Source of the DNA: Planosporangium mesophilum
GTDB taxonomy: Bacteria; Actinomycetota; Actinomycetes; Mycobacteriales; Micromonosporaceae
NCBI RefSeq assembly: GCF_016863255.1
Contig: NZ_BOON01000002.1
Location: forward strand, 62,001 to 126,000
Reading direction: 5' to 3'
Length of the DNA stretch: 64,000 nt
Under the pieces are notes generated by a model. That model was not told the DNA's origin. It was given only the letters and a program-made list of their open reading frames with translations, and did no database searches. The translations under genes were made by a program, and so were the position numbers. This document shows positions 43,017 through 51,407 of this stretch, piece after piece. Each line of letters begins with the position of its first letter. The stretch's first letter is position 1.

Positions 43017-44318
43017 CTACTTGTTGCCGACGATCGAGGTCAGCTTGGTCTGCAGGTCCTTGAGGGCCTGCTCGGAGGACTTGGTACCGGTCAGCGCCGC
43101 GTACGCCTCGTCCTGGATAGCGGTGGTCGCGTCGTTGTACTTGACGATCCGCGGGCGCGGCACGGCGCTGCCGACCGCGTCCTTGAGGACCGGCAGGTAC
43201 GGGAACTGCTTCACCAGCTCGGGGTCGTCGTACAGGGCCGCGTAGACCGGCGCCTCCGACGTCTTCTGCAGGTGGACCTTCTCCTCGGCCTCGCTGGTGA
43301 GGAACTTGATGAACTCCAGCGCGGTGCCCTTGTTCTTCCCGAACTTGCTGATCGCCAGGTTGTGGCCGCCGAGGGTCGCCTTACCCGGGCCGGTGAGGCC
43401 GGGCAGCGGCGCGACCGCGAACTTGCCGGCCACCTTGCTCGAGCCGTCCGTGGCGTTCGCCTTCGCGTACTGGTACGGCCACTGGCGGTGGAAGATCAGC
43501 TTGCCCTCCTGGAAGGCGCGGCGGCCCTCCTCCTCCTTGTACGTGATGCCTTCCTTCGGGATCGTCCCGTCCTGGAAGCTCTTGACGAGGAAGTCGAGCC
43601 CCTGCTTCGCCTTCGCGTCGGACAGCGCCGGCTTGCCCTGGTCGTCCACCACGTTGGCACCGGCGGACGCGACCGCCTCACTGAAGTTGCACGTGAGACC
43701 CTCGTACTTCTCGAACTGACCGCCGTAGCAGCCGGCGCCGCCGGCCTGCGGGGCGACCTTCTGGCAGGCCGACTTCAGCTCGTCCCAGGTCTTCGGCGGC
43801 GCGGTGATCCCGGCGGCGTCGAGCAGGTCCTTGCGGTAGTAGAGCATCCCGGCGTCGGTGAGGTAGGGCGCTGCGTACAGCTTGTTGAAGTACTTCGTGG
43901 TCTCGACCGCACCCTTGAGCATCTTGTCGAGGGCGAACTGGTCCTCGGGAAGCTGCTCGATCCAGCCGTTGGCGGCGAACTCGGCGGTCCACACCACGTC
44001 GGTGTTGAGGACCGTGTACGCGTCCGACTTGGTCTGCGCGTTCTGGATCATCTGCTGCCGCTGCTGGTCGGCGCTCTCCGGCAGCTCGATCAGGCGTACC
44101 TGCTCGTTGGGGTGGGAGCTGTTCCACTTGTCGAGCGCGCCCTGCAGGTAGCCCGAGGTGTCCTTACCGGTGGCCAGGGTGATGGGTCCCTTGCCTTCGA
44201 GAGCGCCGGGCTTGGCCGTATCGGTCGTCTTCGTCTCGCCACACGCGGAAAGCCCGACGACGAGGGCCAGGGCACCGAAACCGGCGACCACCCCCGCTAA
44301 CCCGTGCCGTCCTCGCAT
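43017..44318 (-). CDS. Extracellular solute-binding protein (CUT1 sugar family)
   Basis: The 433-residue lipoprotein has a signal peptide with lipobox VVGLSAC (Cys26). The mature part fits SBP family 1: ITLATGKDTSGYLQGALDKWNSSHPNEQVRLIELPESADQQRQQMI, WIEQLPEDQFALDKM, YAAPYLTDAGMLYYRKDLL (hinge region), FHRQWPYQYAKAN, FAVAPLPGLTGPGKATLGGHNLAI, and EFIKFLTSEAEEKVHLQ. Ligand is probably an oligosaccharide such as trehalose or maltose type; not proven. ATG 44318 has GGGGAG upstream. Confidence 0.94.
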   Translation of the reverse strand: MRGRHGLAGVVAGFGALALVVGLSACGETKTTDTAKPGALEGKGPITLATGKDTSGYLQGALDKWNSSHPNEQVRLIELPESADQQRQQMIQNAQTKSDAYTVLNTDVVWTAEFAANGWIEQLPEDQFALDKMLKGAVETTKYFNKLYAAPYLTDAGMLYYRKDLLDAAGITAPPKTWDELKSACQKVAPQAGGAGCYGGQFEKYEGLTCNFSEAVASAGANVVDDQGKPALSDAKAKQGLDFLVKSFQDGTIPKEGITYKEEEGRRAFQEGKLIFHRQWPYQYAKANATDGSSKVAGKFAVAPLPGLTGPGKATLGGHNLAISKFGKNKGTALEFIKFLTSEAEEKVHLQKTSEAPVYAALYDDPELVKQFPYLPVLKDAVGSAVPRPRIVKYNDATTAIQDEAYAALTGTKSSEQALKDLQTKLTSIVGNK

Positions 44319-44438
44319 CACAGCTCCCCTCTGTGGCGCGCCATCGCGCCGCTGGAACGGCGCCGCCACGGCGAACGCTGGTCTGGAGTGCACCAGCCTG
44401 AACGGCCGTTCACGGCGACCGGTGTCGATCGTGCGAAC

Positions 44439-44504
44439 ATCCAAACCCGCATTACGGAAAGGTGCAAGGGAAGTTACCGCACTGTCACCTGGAGGTTTCG
44501 AAAC
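44439..44504 (-). promoter_or_regulatory. Candidate promoter and operator of the ABC transporter
   Basis: On the minus strand TTGCAC (44467-44462) and TTGGAT (44444-44439) are 17 bases apart. About 30 bases further upstream is a 10-bp perfect palindrome GTTTCGAAAC (44495-44504), of the kind bound by LacI-family regulators. The same region is upstream of xerC on the plus strand. Both assignments are tentative. Confidence 0.35.
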
Positions 44505-44585
44505 GCGGCGCCGGCCTCCGGCGCCGGCTGCCGTTGCCGGCGCGGCGCCTTGACGAGCCGGTACCACTGCGGCCACGGTCAATGC

Positions 44586-45530
44586 GTGAAAGCGCACCAC
44601 GGTACCGAGGAGTCGCACGCCGGGCTGCCCGAGGCGATGCGGGAGGCCGTCGACCGTTTCGCCGAGCACCTGGCGGGTGAACGCAACCGGTCGGCGCACA
44701 CGGTCCGGGCGTACGTCTCCGACGTGGTGTCGCTGCTCGACCACGCCGCCCGGATGGGTGGCAGCTCACCCGCCGATGTGGACCTCGTCGTCCTGCGTAG
44801 CTGGCTGGCCCGGCTGCGGACGGCCGGCGCGGCGCGTACCACCCTCGCCCGGCGCGGGGCCGCCGCACGTACCTTCTGCACCTGGGCGTACCGGGAGAGG
44901 CTCGCACCGGCCGACGCCGGCCAGCGCCTCGCGAGCCCCAAGGCGCACCGGGAACTGCCCGGGGTGCTGCGCGCCGACCAGGCCGAGGCGCTCGTGACCA
45001 CGCCGACGCGGGACCCCGACGATGCTCCTCTCGTCCTGCGTGACCGACTGGTCCTCGAACTGCTCTACGCCACCGGGATCCGGGTCGGCGAGCTGTGCGG
45101 GCTCGACGTGGCCGACGTGGACCGCGGCCGCCGCGTCGTCCGCGTCTTCGGCAAGGGCGCCAAGGAGCGCGCCGTGCCCTACGGCGCCCCGGCCGAGCAG
45201 GCTCTCGACGCGTACCTGCGGCACGGGCGGCCGGCCCTGGCCGGGTCGCGCAGCGGATCGGCGCTCCTGCTCGGCGCGCGCGGGGGCCGGCTCGTCGCCA
45301 CCGCGGTACGGCGGATCGTGGCGGCCGCCGCCACCGGCGCCGGGTTGCCGCGCCTCTCGCCGCACGGGCTGCGCCACTCCGCCGCGACCCACCTGGTCGA
45401 GGGCGGCGCCGATCTGCGGGCCGTCCAGGAGATCCTCGGGCACGCTTCGCTGTCCAGCACCCAGATCTACACCCATGTGTCGGTGGAGCGGCTGCGGGCG
45501 GCGTACCGGCAGGCTCACCCGCGCGCCTGA
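44586..45530 (+). CDS. xerC: Tyrosine recombinase XerC
   Basis: A 314-residue chromosome-dimer-resolution recombinase. The N-terminal SAM-like core-binding domain (about 20-105) is followed by the catalytic domain. The active-site residues are Arg166 (ATGIRVGEL), Lys191 region (FGKGAKERAVP), His260 and Arg263 (SPHGLRHSAATHL), His286 (LGHASLSS) and Tyr295 (QIYTHV). Its location between dprA and rpsB-like genes is the conserved actinobacterial position, so it is the housekeeping Xer protein and not a phage integrase. The start GTG 44586 is the first sensible one. Confidence 0.94.
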   Translation: MKAHHGTEESHAGLPEAMREAVDRFAEHLAGERNRSAHTVRAYVSDVVSLLDHAARMGGSSPADVDLVVLRSWLARLRTAGAARTTLARRGAAARTFCTWAYRERLAPADAGQRLASPKAHRELPGVLRADQAEALVTTPTRDPDDAPLVLRDRLVLELLYATGIRVGELCGLDVADVDRGRRVVRVFGKGAKERAVPYGAPAEQALDAYLRHGRPALAGSRSGSALLLGARGGRLVATAVRRIVAAAATGAGLPRLSPHGLRHSAATHLVEGGADLRAVQEILGHASLSSTQIYTHVSVERLRAAYRQAHPRA

Positions 45531-45758
45531 CCGACGTCAGCGGCCGGCCGGCTCCGGCACAGGAGTGGAATCGACGCCGGCGCGCCGAACTTCGCCAGCA
45601 CCTGCTGCACCGGGAAGGTGTCGATGTGGACCCCGGATGCCGAACTGTTTCGACTCTGCCAGCCAATCGTTGCGCAGCTATCGCCGTGAACGTACCCGCA
45701 ACCGACCGGGGCCACGATAGGACATGCGGGCATCCGACGGTGCCCGGCGATCACTCTA

Positions 45759-45764
45759 TAAGGT
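45759..45764 (+). promoter_or_regulatory. -10 box of a probable leaderless promoter, class-V aminotransferase
   Basis: TAAGGT is followed by TGCCTC and GTG 45771. No ribosome-binding site is present. A TATAAG box two bases earlier is an alternative reading. Confidence 0.5.
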
Positions 45765-45770
45765 TGCCTC

Positions 45771-46949
45771 GTGTCAGGTCGGGTAATCGAAGGCGTCAGC
45801 GTCGAGTGGGAAAACGTCCGGCAGTGCTTCTCGCTCGACCCGGCCGTCGTCCACCTCAACCACGGCTCGTCCGGGGCCGTGCCGGTCCCCGCCCAGCGGG
45901 CCCAGCAGCGGCTGCGCGACGAGATGGAGGCCGACCCACCGCGCTTCTACGCGGTCGGGTTGGTCGACAGGATCGCCCACACCCGCCGCCACCTCGCCGG
46001 CTTTCTCGGCGCAGACCCCGACGGCAGCGCCCTGGTCGGCAACACCACGATCGGCACCGCCCTGGTCCTCGGATCGCTCGACGCGCGTACGGGTGACGAG
46101 ATCGTCACCACGGAGCACGGGTACGGAGCGGTGCGGCTCGCCGTCGACGCCCTCTGCGCCCGCAGCGGGGCGGTGCACCGTACGGTCCCGCTGCCGCCGG
46201 CGCCCACCGACGACGAGGTCGTCGCCGCCGTCACCGGAGCGGTCACCGGGCGTACCCGGCTGGTGATCATCGACCAGATCGCCTCGCCGACCGCGCGGCT
46301 GTTCCCGGTCGCCCGGATCACGTCCGCGCTCCGCCCCGCCGGCGTACCCGTCCTGGTCGACGCGGCGCACGTACCCGGGCAGTTACCGGTCTCCGTGTCC
46401 GAGCTCGGCGCCGACTTCTGGGTCGGGAACCTGCACAAGTGGGCGTACGCTCCGCGCGGCACCGCGCTGTTCGCCGTGGCGCCCGCGTGGCGGGAGCGCA
46501 TCCGCCCGCTGGTGGTCTCCTGGGAGCAGGAGTCGGGGTTCCCGGCCCGGGTCGAATCGCAGGGCACGCTCGACTACACGCCCTGGCTGGCCGCGCCGAC
46601 CGCGCTGTTCACGCTGCGCACGCTGGGCGTGGAGGCGGTACGCGAGCACAATGCCCGGCTCGCCGAGTACGGCCAGCGGGTGGTCGCCGCCGCGCTCGGG
46701 GTCGAACCGCCGGCGGGGGCGCCCGGGCTGGCGATGCGGGTGGTACCGCTGCCATCGGGGCTCGCGACCGACCTCGCCTCCGCCTCGGCGCTGCGCCGAC
46801 GCATCGCGGACGAGCTGGGCTTCGAGGTGGCCGTCAACCCGTACCGGGGCCAGGGGCTGCTCCGGCTGTCCGCCCAGGTCTACAACCAGGCGTCGGACTA
46901 CGAGCGGCTCGCCGAGCGGCTGCCTGGTTTCCTTGCGTCCCTGTCATGA
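45771..46949 (+). CDS. Aminotransferase class V-fold PLP enzyme (isopenicillin-N-epimerase-like)
   Basis: The 392-residue protein has the fold-type I class V motifs: FSLDPAVVHLNHGSSGAVP, LRDEMEADPPRFYAV, ALVGNTTIGTALVLGSL, VTTEHGYGAVRLAVDA, IIDQIASPTARLFPV, VDAAHVPGQLPVSVSEL and the PLP Lys in NLHKWAYAPRGTALF. The closest named relatives are isopenicillin N epimerase and cysteine-desulfurase-like enzymes, but no biosynthetic cluster is nearby, so its substrate is unknown. It is apparently transcribed leaderless from GTG 45771. Confidence 0.9.
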   Translation: MSGRVIEGVSVEWENVRQCFSLDPAVVHLNHGSSGAVPVPAQRAQQRLRDEMEADPPRFYAVGLVDRIAHTRRHLAGFLGADPDGSALVGNTTIGTALVLGSLDARTGDEIVTTEHGYGAVRLAVDALCARSGAVHRTVPLPPAPTDDEVVAAVTGAVTGRTRLVIIDQIASPTARLFPVARITSALRPAGVPVLVDAAHVPGQLPVSVSELGADFWVGNLHKWAYAPRGTALFAVAPAWRERIRPLVVSWEQESGFPARVESQGTLDYTPWLAAPTALFTLRTLGVEAVREHNARLAEYGQRVVAAALGVEPPAGAPGLAMRVVPLPSGLATDLASASALRRRIADELGFEVAVNPYRGQGLLRLSAQVYNQASDYERLAERLPGFLASLS

Positions 46950-46970
46950 CCCTCTCCTCGACCCCCTCCT

Positions 46971-47024
46971 CATGATCACGGAGCTTCGTCCGTGTCCTGA
47001 CAGGGAAAGAGCTTCGTGATCATG
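46971..47024. repeat. GATCATG-ended palindrome between convergent genes
   Basis: CATGATCACG (46971-46980) pairs with CGTGATCATG (47015-47024), and the stem extends another six pairs with wobbles. It sits between convergent stops and overlaps the M23 stop codon. It is likely a bidirectional terminator of a recurring type. Confidence 0.75.
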
Positions 47025-47583
47025 GGAAGGTCGGCAGGAGCCTGACCCGGGCCCGGCCCACGAGCGCCAGTGGATCGAGGTAGACCTCGCCGCGCCGCAG
47101 GCCCCAGTGCAGGCAGGCGACGACCGGGCAGCCCGGGTGGCCGGCCTCCAGCACCCCGATCTGCTCTCCGGCGCGCACCGACTGGCCGGCGACCACGGTC
47201 GGCGTGATCGGCTCGTACGTGGTGCGCAGGCCATCGGCGTGGTCGATGCTCACGACTCCCCGACCGGCCAGCCGGCCCGCGAACCGAACGACGCCGGGGC
47301 CGGCCGCGCGTACCGGCACGTCAGGGGCGGCGGCGAGGTCGACGCCCCGGTGCCCGGGCAGCCACGGTCGCGGTGGCGGCTCGAACCGGCGTGCCACCGG
47401 GGGCGGCCCGCCCAGCGGCCAGCCGAACCGCGCGGTGGCGACCGGGGGCGGGTCGGGCGCGATCGGTCCCGGCCGAGCCACGGCGCCGCCCGCCGGCACG
47501 AGAGCACCACCGGTCAACGGCAGGAGAACAGCGCCGGTCAACGCCAGGAGAACGGCGACGCGGCGACCGAGAGTCACGGACAT
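47020..47583 (-). CDS. Secreted M23/LytM-fold protein, possibly without catalytic activity
   Basis: The 187-residue protein has a signal peptide (RVAVLLALTGAVLLPLTGGALVPAGGA) and a LytM domain: GHRGVDLAAAPDVPVRAAGPGVVRFAGRLAGRGVVSIDHADGLRTTYEPI...GVLEAGHPGCPVVACLHWGLRRGEVYLDPLAL. The zinc ligands HxxxD (His78, Asp82) and the last His159 are present. The His of the HxH motif is Cys157, and the usual YxH catalytic His is missing (TTYEP). It may be a peptidoglycan-binding regulator or a variant hydrolase. The product ends at the LPTFP tail. Confidence 0.88.
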   Translation of the reverse strand: MSVTLGRRVAVLLALTGAVLLPLTGGALVPAGGAVARPGPIAPDPPPVATARFGWPLGGPPPVARRFEPPPRPWLPGHRGVDLAAAPDVPVRAAGPGVVRFAGRLAGRGVVSIDHADGLRTTYEPITPTVVAGQSVRAGEQIGVLEAGHPGCPVVACLHWGLRRGEVYLDPLALVGRARVRLLPTFP

Positions 47584-47671
47584 GCCGAAAGCCTCGACCC
47601 GTCGGCCGGCGGCTCACCACACCCGGTTCAGCGGCTGTGGACAGCGAGGGTGGCTGTGGACAGGCGCGGCC

Positions 47672-47992
47672 TCAGCCGGCGAACCCACCATCCGGCAGCG
47701 AGATGTCCGGCTTCTCCAGCTCTTCGACGTTGACGTCCTTGAACGTCATCACCCGCACGTTCTTGACGAAGCGGGCCGGGCGGTACATGTCCCAGACCCA
47801 GGCGTCGTGCATCTCGACCTCGAAGTACACCTCGCCGTCGGAGTTGCGCACGTGCAGGTCGACCTGGTTGGCGAGGTAGAAGCGACGCTCCGTCTCCACC
47901 ACGTACGAGAACTGGCGGACGATGTCGCGGTACTCCCGATAGAGCTGCAGCTCCATCTCGGTCTCGTACTTCTCGAGATCTTCGGCGCTCAT
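47672..47992 (-). CDS. DUF2469 family protein
   Basis: The 106-residue protein is MSAEDLEKYETEMELQLYREYRDIVRQFSYVVETERRFYLANQVDLHV..., with GEVYFEVEMHDAWVWDMYRPARFVKNVRVMTFKDVNVEEL. This is the DUF2469 family, conserved next to rnhB and lepB in actinobacteria and of unknown function. It is acidic and apparently cytoplasmic. The ATG 47992 overlaps the rnhB stop (ATGA-type). Confidence 0.93.
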   Translation of the reverse strand: MSAEDLEKYETEMELQLYREYRDIVRQFSYVVETERRFYLANQVDLHVRNSDGEVYFEVEMHDAWVWDMYRPARFVKNVRVMTFKDVNVEELEKPDISLPDGGFAG

Positions 47993-48735
47993 CGCACTCC
48001 GCCTTCCATGCCGACATTGTCGCCCACCACGACCGTTCCCGGTGCGGTCACGCCGGACGCCACGCCGACGGTACTCCGCTGCCCCACCACATCCGCCACC
48101 GCTGCCACGTTGGTGTACGAGAAGCGGTGCACCCGGCACGGCCCGTGTCGCCGAAGCGCGGCCGAGTGGTCGGATGTCACATATCCCTTATGCACGGCAA
48201 AACCGTACTCCGGCCAGGTTTCATCCAGCTCCACCATGATCCGGTCCCGGGTCACCTTCGCGACCACGCTTGCCGCCGCCACACACGCCGCCACCTGGTC
48301 ACCCTTCCACACGGCGAGGCCCGGAACCTCCAGCCCGTCCACCGGGAAGCCGTCGGTGAGCACGTAGTCCGGTCGCTGCGCCAGTTGGGCCAGCGCCCGG
48401 CGCATGCCGGCCAGGTTGCACACGTGCAGCCCCCGGCTGTCGATCTCCCCCGGCGGCGTGACCACGACGGAGTACGCCGCCGCCCGCTCGATGACCGACT
48501 GGTAGATCCGCTCCCTGACGGCCGGGGTGAGCAGCTTCGAGTCGGTCAACCCGTCGATCTCACCCCGCCGGCCGGCGGGCAGGATCACGGCCGCGACGAC
48601 GAGCGGGCCGGCGCAGGCTCCCCGGCCGGCCTCATCGGCGCCCGCGACGTACGCGAAGCCTCGCCGCTGGAGCGCCCGCTCCAGCGCGTACAGGCCGGCA
48701 CCGCGGTGCACCACGGTACGGGGTGGGTTCAGCAC
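47989..48735 (-). CDS. rnhB: Ribonuclease HII
   Basis: RNase HII removes ribonucleotides and RNA from DNA hybrids. The 248-residue protein has the catalytic GADEAGRGACAGPLVVAAVIL (Asp and Glu), LTDSKLLTPAVRE, VLTDGFPVDGL (Asp), and VAKVTRDRIMVELDETWPEYGFAVHKGY (Asp). A C-terminal hydrophobic/Gly extension ends GMEGGVR. GTG 48735 lies 6 bases into the end of the NUDIX gene, so both are coupled. Confidence 0.95.
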   Translation of the reverse strand: MLNPPRTVVHRGAGLYALERALQRRGFAYVAGADEAGRGACAGPLVVAAVILPAGRRGEIDGLTDSKLLTPAVRERIYQSVIERAAAYSVVVTPPGEIDSRGLHVCNLAGMRRALAQLAQRPDYVLTDGFPVDGLEVPGLAVWKGDQVAACVAAASVVAKVTRDRIMVELDETWPEYGFAVHKGYVTSDHSAALRRHGPCRVHRFSYTNVAAVADVVGQRSTVGVASGVTAPGTVVVGDNVGMEGGVR

Positions 48736-49202
48736 GGGGTCTCCTCCCGCAGCAGCCGGGCGATCAGGTCCGGCAGGGCCGCCGGGTAGTACCGCTCCTC
48801 GCTGCCGCGCAGTTCGTCCACGGTCCACCAGCGGTACGCGTCCACCGTGGCCCGCTCGAGCGCTTTGTGGCCGGCGAAGTCGACCTCCCACGAGTCGATC
48901 CGGAGCAGGAAGAAGTCCTGCTCCTGCCGGTACCACGCGCCGTCGAAGGGGAACTCGACGGCTTCGTGGAACACCGGCCGGCCGAGTGCCTCGGCGGACA
49001 CCCGCAGGCCGGTCTCCTCGAACAGCTCCCGTACCGCACCCTGGGCCGGGGTCTCGCCGTCGTCCAGGCCGCCGCCGACGGTGAACCAGTACCGCTGGTC
49101 CGGACGGGCCGGGTCGTGGCCGCGCAGCATCAGAACCCGCGAGGAGGCGTCGACCAGCAGTACGCGCGCCGCCCGGCGGAGGGTCGCGTCGGGTCGATTC
49201 AT
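48729..49202 (-). CDS. NUDIX hydrolase
   Basis: A 157-residue NUDIX pyrophosphohydrolase with the box GGLDDGETPAQGAVRELFEETGL (GX5EX7REUXEEXGU is complete). It starts MNRPDATLRRAARVLLVDASSRVLMLRG and ends RWWTVDELRGSEERYYP...LREETPC. It could clear oxidised nucleotides or other NDP-X compounds; the substrate is unknown. The gene overlaps rnhB and lies 52 bases beyond lepB. Confidence 0.92.
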   Translation of the reverse strand: MNRPDATLRRAARVLLVDASSRVLMLRGHDPARPDQRYWFTVGGGLDDGETPAQGAVRELFEETGLRVSAEALGRPVFHEAVEFPFDGAWYRQEQDFFLLRIDSWEVDFAGHKALERATVDAYRWWTVDELRGSEERYYPAALPDLIARLLREETPC

Positions 49203-49254
49203 GGCAAGCCCAGCCTACGACCGATGAAGCGGCCGCCACCGGCCAGCCTGCGGC

Positions 49255-49899
49255 TCACGCCTTGGGCGGCAGGGGTACGCGGTCGAAGGTGCCCGGAACG
49301 GTGAGCCACTTGGCGTGCGAGACCGGCCAGAAGACCACGAAGGCGCGGCCGACCACCGACTCCTCGGGGATGGTGGCGGCGTTCGTGTCGCGGGTGCGCA
49401 GGAACTGCTCGCGGGAGTCACCGGAGTGCGACCGGTGGTCGCCCATCACCCATAACCGGTTCCGGGGCACCGTCACGTCGAACGGCTCCTCGCTGGGCAG
49501 GTCGGCAGCGCCGTTGGAGTCGCGGTACAGGTACGGCTCGTCCAGTGCCCGCCCGTTGACCATCAGCCGGTGCTGGGCGTCGCAGCAGACGACGTGGTCG
49601 CCGCTCACCGCGATGACGCGCTTGATGAAGTCTTCCTCGGACGGGTCGCTGCGCCACGAGGTGGGCGACTTGAAGACGACGATCTCGCCCCGGTGCGGTG
49701 CCCGGAACTTGTAAACGACCTTGTTGACGAGCACGCGGTCGTTGATGTCGAGGGTGTGCTCCATCGACTCCGACGGGATGTAGAACGTCTGGAGCACGAA
49801 CACCCGGACGAGGAGCGCGACGACGAACGCGACAACGACAAGAATCGGAAGCTCGCGCCAGAACGAATTCGTTCTCCGGTTGGTCTGTTCGTCAATCAC
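49255..49899 (-). CDS. lepB: Signal peptidase I (short form)
   Basis: Removes Sec/Tat signal peptides at the outer membrane face. The 214-residue protein has one N-terminal helix (LPILVVVAFVVALLVRVFVLQTF), the catalytic Ser45 in IPSESMEHTL and the Lys93 in DFIKRVIAVSGD. The conserved RGEIVVFKSP and NRLWVMGDHRSHSGDSRE blocks are present. Its GTG overlaps the stop of the longer signal peptidase (GTGA). Two adjacent lepB genes suggest division of labour. Confidence 0.94.
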   Translation of the reverse strand: MIDEQTNRRTNSFWRELPILVVVAFVVALLVRVFVLQTFYIPSESMEHTLDINDRVLVNKVVYKFRAPHRGEIVVFKSPTSWRSDPSEEDFIKRVIAVSGDHVVCCDAQHRLMVNGRALDEPYLYRDSNGAADLPSEEPFDVTVPRNRLWVMGDHRSHSGDSREQFLRTRDTNAATIPEESVVGRAFVVFWPVSHAKWLTVPGTFDRVPLPPKA

Positions 49900-50903
49900 G
49901 CGAGGAGCCTACGTCCTCGCCCGCGCCGGATGCGTCGGGAACGCGCCGTAAAGGTGGAAGATACGAGGATTGGCACAGTTACCACCAGCTCCGCGACCCC
50001 ACCCGTCGGCTCCCGCCGGAGTGGCGGGTGTTCCGACCCCGCGGCGATCGGCCGGGGCACCTGGCTGAACGTCGCCGGTACACCGAGACCGGACCAGTGC
50101 CTGCTGGGCCAGACAATCGTAAACGCCCGCCCGATCACGTTCTCGATCGGAACCTGCCCCTGGCAGCGCGAGTCCTGCGAGACCAGTCGATGGTCGCCCA
50201 TGACGAACATCTGGCCCTGCTCGACCGTGATCGGCCCGAACCTGCGGGAGCGGCACTCCTTCGGACTGGGCGGCGCGTCGATCGGCGAGTTGTCGGTCAC
50301 GTACGGCTCATCCAGCGGGAACCCGTTGACCGTGACCCGGCCGCCCGCATCACAGCACGCCACGATGTCACCGGGCAGGCCGACCACCCGCTTGATGAAG
50401 TCCTTCTCCCCGGGCTGGCTGACCCCGACCAGATCGCCGACGGTGTGCCCGAGCTTGGCGAAGAACCCGGCGTTGGCGTCGACCCGGCTCTCCGGAGCCC
50501 AGTTGTCGGTACCCCGGAAGACCACGATCTCCCCGCGCTCGGGCTGGCGCACGTCATAGACGATCTTGTTGACGAGCACCCGGTCGCCGACCTGGAGCCG
50601 CTCCTCCATCGAGCCCGACGGGATGAAGAACGCCTGTACCAGGAACGTGCGCACGAGCACGGCCAGGCAGAACGCGACGATCAGCAGAAGCGGAAGCTCC
50701 TGCCACAGCGGCATGTCCTTGCGCGTGCGGCGGGCCCGTGCGCCCAACGAGGTCGGATCGCCCTCACGCCGGGAAGAGGCCTCGTACCGGGGCGCGCCGA
50801 GGCCCCTGCCCTGCGGGTCGTCACCGCGGGAGGGGCGCTCGGACGGGTATGGGTCGGCGCGCTCGGACGAGTCCCAGGAGTCGTCGGAGTCCCGATACAT
50901 CAC
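49896..50903 (-). CDS. lepB: Signal peptidase I (long form with cytoplasmic extension)
   Basis: The 335-residue paralogue has a 65-residue charged cytoplasmic N-terminus (DDSWDSSERADPYPSERPSRGDD), then the membrane helix LPLLLIVAFCLAVLVRTFLVQAFF. Catalytic Ser98 is in FIPSGSMEERL and Lys171 in DFIKRVVGLPGD. It also has the conserved GDRVLVNKIVY, ERGEIVVFRG and FVMGDHRLVSQDSR. A long C-terminal tail follows the catalytic domain (AELVVTVPILVSSTF), perhaps a second membrane segment. GTG 50903 is preceded by TAGGGT 7 bases away, so the transcript seems leaderless. Confidence 0.94.
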   Translation of the reverse strand: MMYRDSDDSWDSSERADPYPSERPSRGDDPQGRGLGAPRYEASSRREGDPTSLGARARRTRKDMPLWQELPLLLIVAFCLAVLVRTFLVQAFFIPSGSMEERLQVGDRVLVNKIVYDVRQPERGEIVVFRGTDNWAPESRVDANAGFFAKLGHTVGDLVGVSQPGEKDFIKRVVGLPGDIVACCDAGGRVTVNGFPLDEPYVTDNSPIDAPPSPKECRSRRFGPITVEQGQMFVMGDHRLVSQDSRCQGQVPIENVIGRAFTIVWPSRHWSGLGVPATFSQVPRPIAAGSEHPPLRREPTGGVAELVVTVPILVSSTFTARSRRIRRGRGRRLLA

Positions 50904-50910
50904 TGCCGCT

Positions 50911-50916
50911 ACCCTA
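50911..50916 (-). promoter_or_regulatory. -10 box of a probable leaderless promoter for lepB
   Basis: TAGGGT on the minus strand, spacer AGCGGCA, then GTG 50903. No ribosome-binding site precedes the GTG. Confidence 0.55.
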
Positions 50917-50954
50917 GAGGGCCGACGCCACTGTGGGGGGCCGCCGACGGCGCG

Positions 50955-51311
50955 TCAGCTCGCCTGCTTCTCGCGCTTCTCCTTGATCTTCGCCTTCTTA
51001 CCGCGCAGCTCGCGCAGGTAGTACAGCTTCGCCCGGCGGACGTCACCGCGAGTGAGCACCTCGATGCGGTCCAGCGCCGGGCTGTGCACCGGGTAGGTCC
51101 GCTCGACGCCGACACCAAAGCTCAACTTGCGGACGGTGAAGGTCTCCCGCAGCCCGGTCCCCTGGCGAGCGATCACGACGCCCTGGAAGACCTGGATACG
51201 GGAACGGTTACCCTCGACCACCCGCGCGTGCACCTTGAGCGTGTCACCGGCACGGAAGGCCGGGATGTCGGTCCGCTGCGACTGGGCGTCCAGTGCGTCC
51301 AGCAGGTTCAT
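50955..51311 (-). CDS. rplS: 50S ribosomal protein L19
   Basis: L19 sits at the 30S-50S interface. The 118-residue protein begins [51 protein letters not shown], with [56 protein letters not shown] 51311 is chosen from GAGGAT upstream and family length; a GTG frame further up would add 8 residues. It opens into trmD-rimM on the other side. Confidence 0.96.
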   Translation of the reverse strand: MNLLDALDAQSQRTDIPAFRAGDTLKVHARVVEGNRSRIQVFQGVVIARQGTGLRETFTVRKLSFGVGVERTYPVHSPALDRIEVLTRGDVRRAKLYYLRELRGKKAKIKEKREKQAS

Positions 51312-51407
51312 CGCTGCTACATCCTCGTTGCTCAAGGCGCACCGAATCGCGGTGCGCAGCTGAGATCAGAACTGATTCGCGGCGGGCATCAGCCCGCGGC
51401 AACCCCA

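Noticed and set aside
44586-45530. Tyrosine recombinase considered as an integrase of a mobile element
   Set aside because: It has XerC length and motifs and lies in the conserved dprA-xerC neighbourhood; no att repeats or phage genes are visible.
45515-45859. A 114-codon minus-strand frame in the gap before the class-V aminotransferase
   Set aside because: Weak codon bias, overlap with the start of the aminotransferase and xerC end, and no recognisable protein features.
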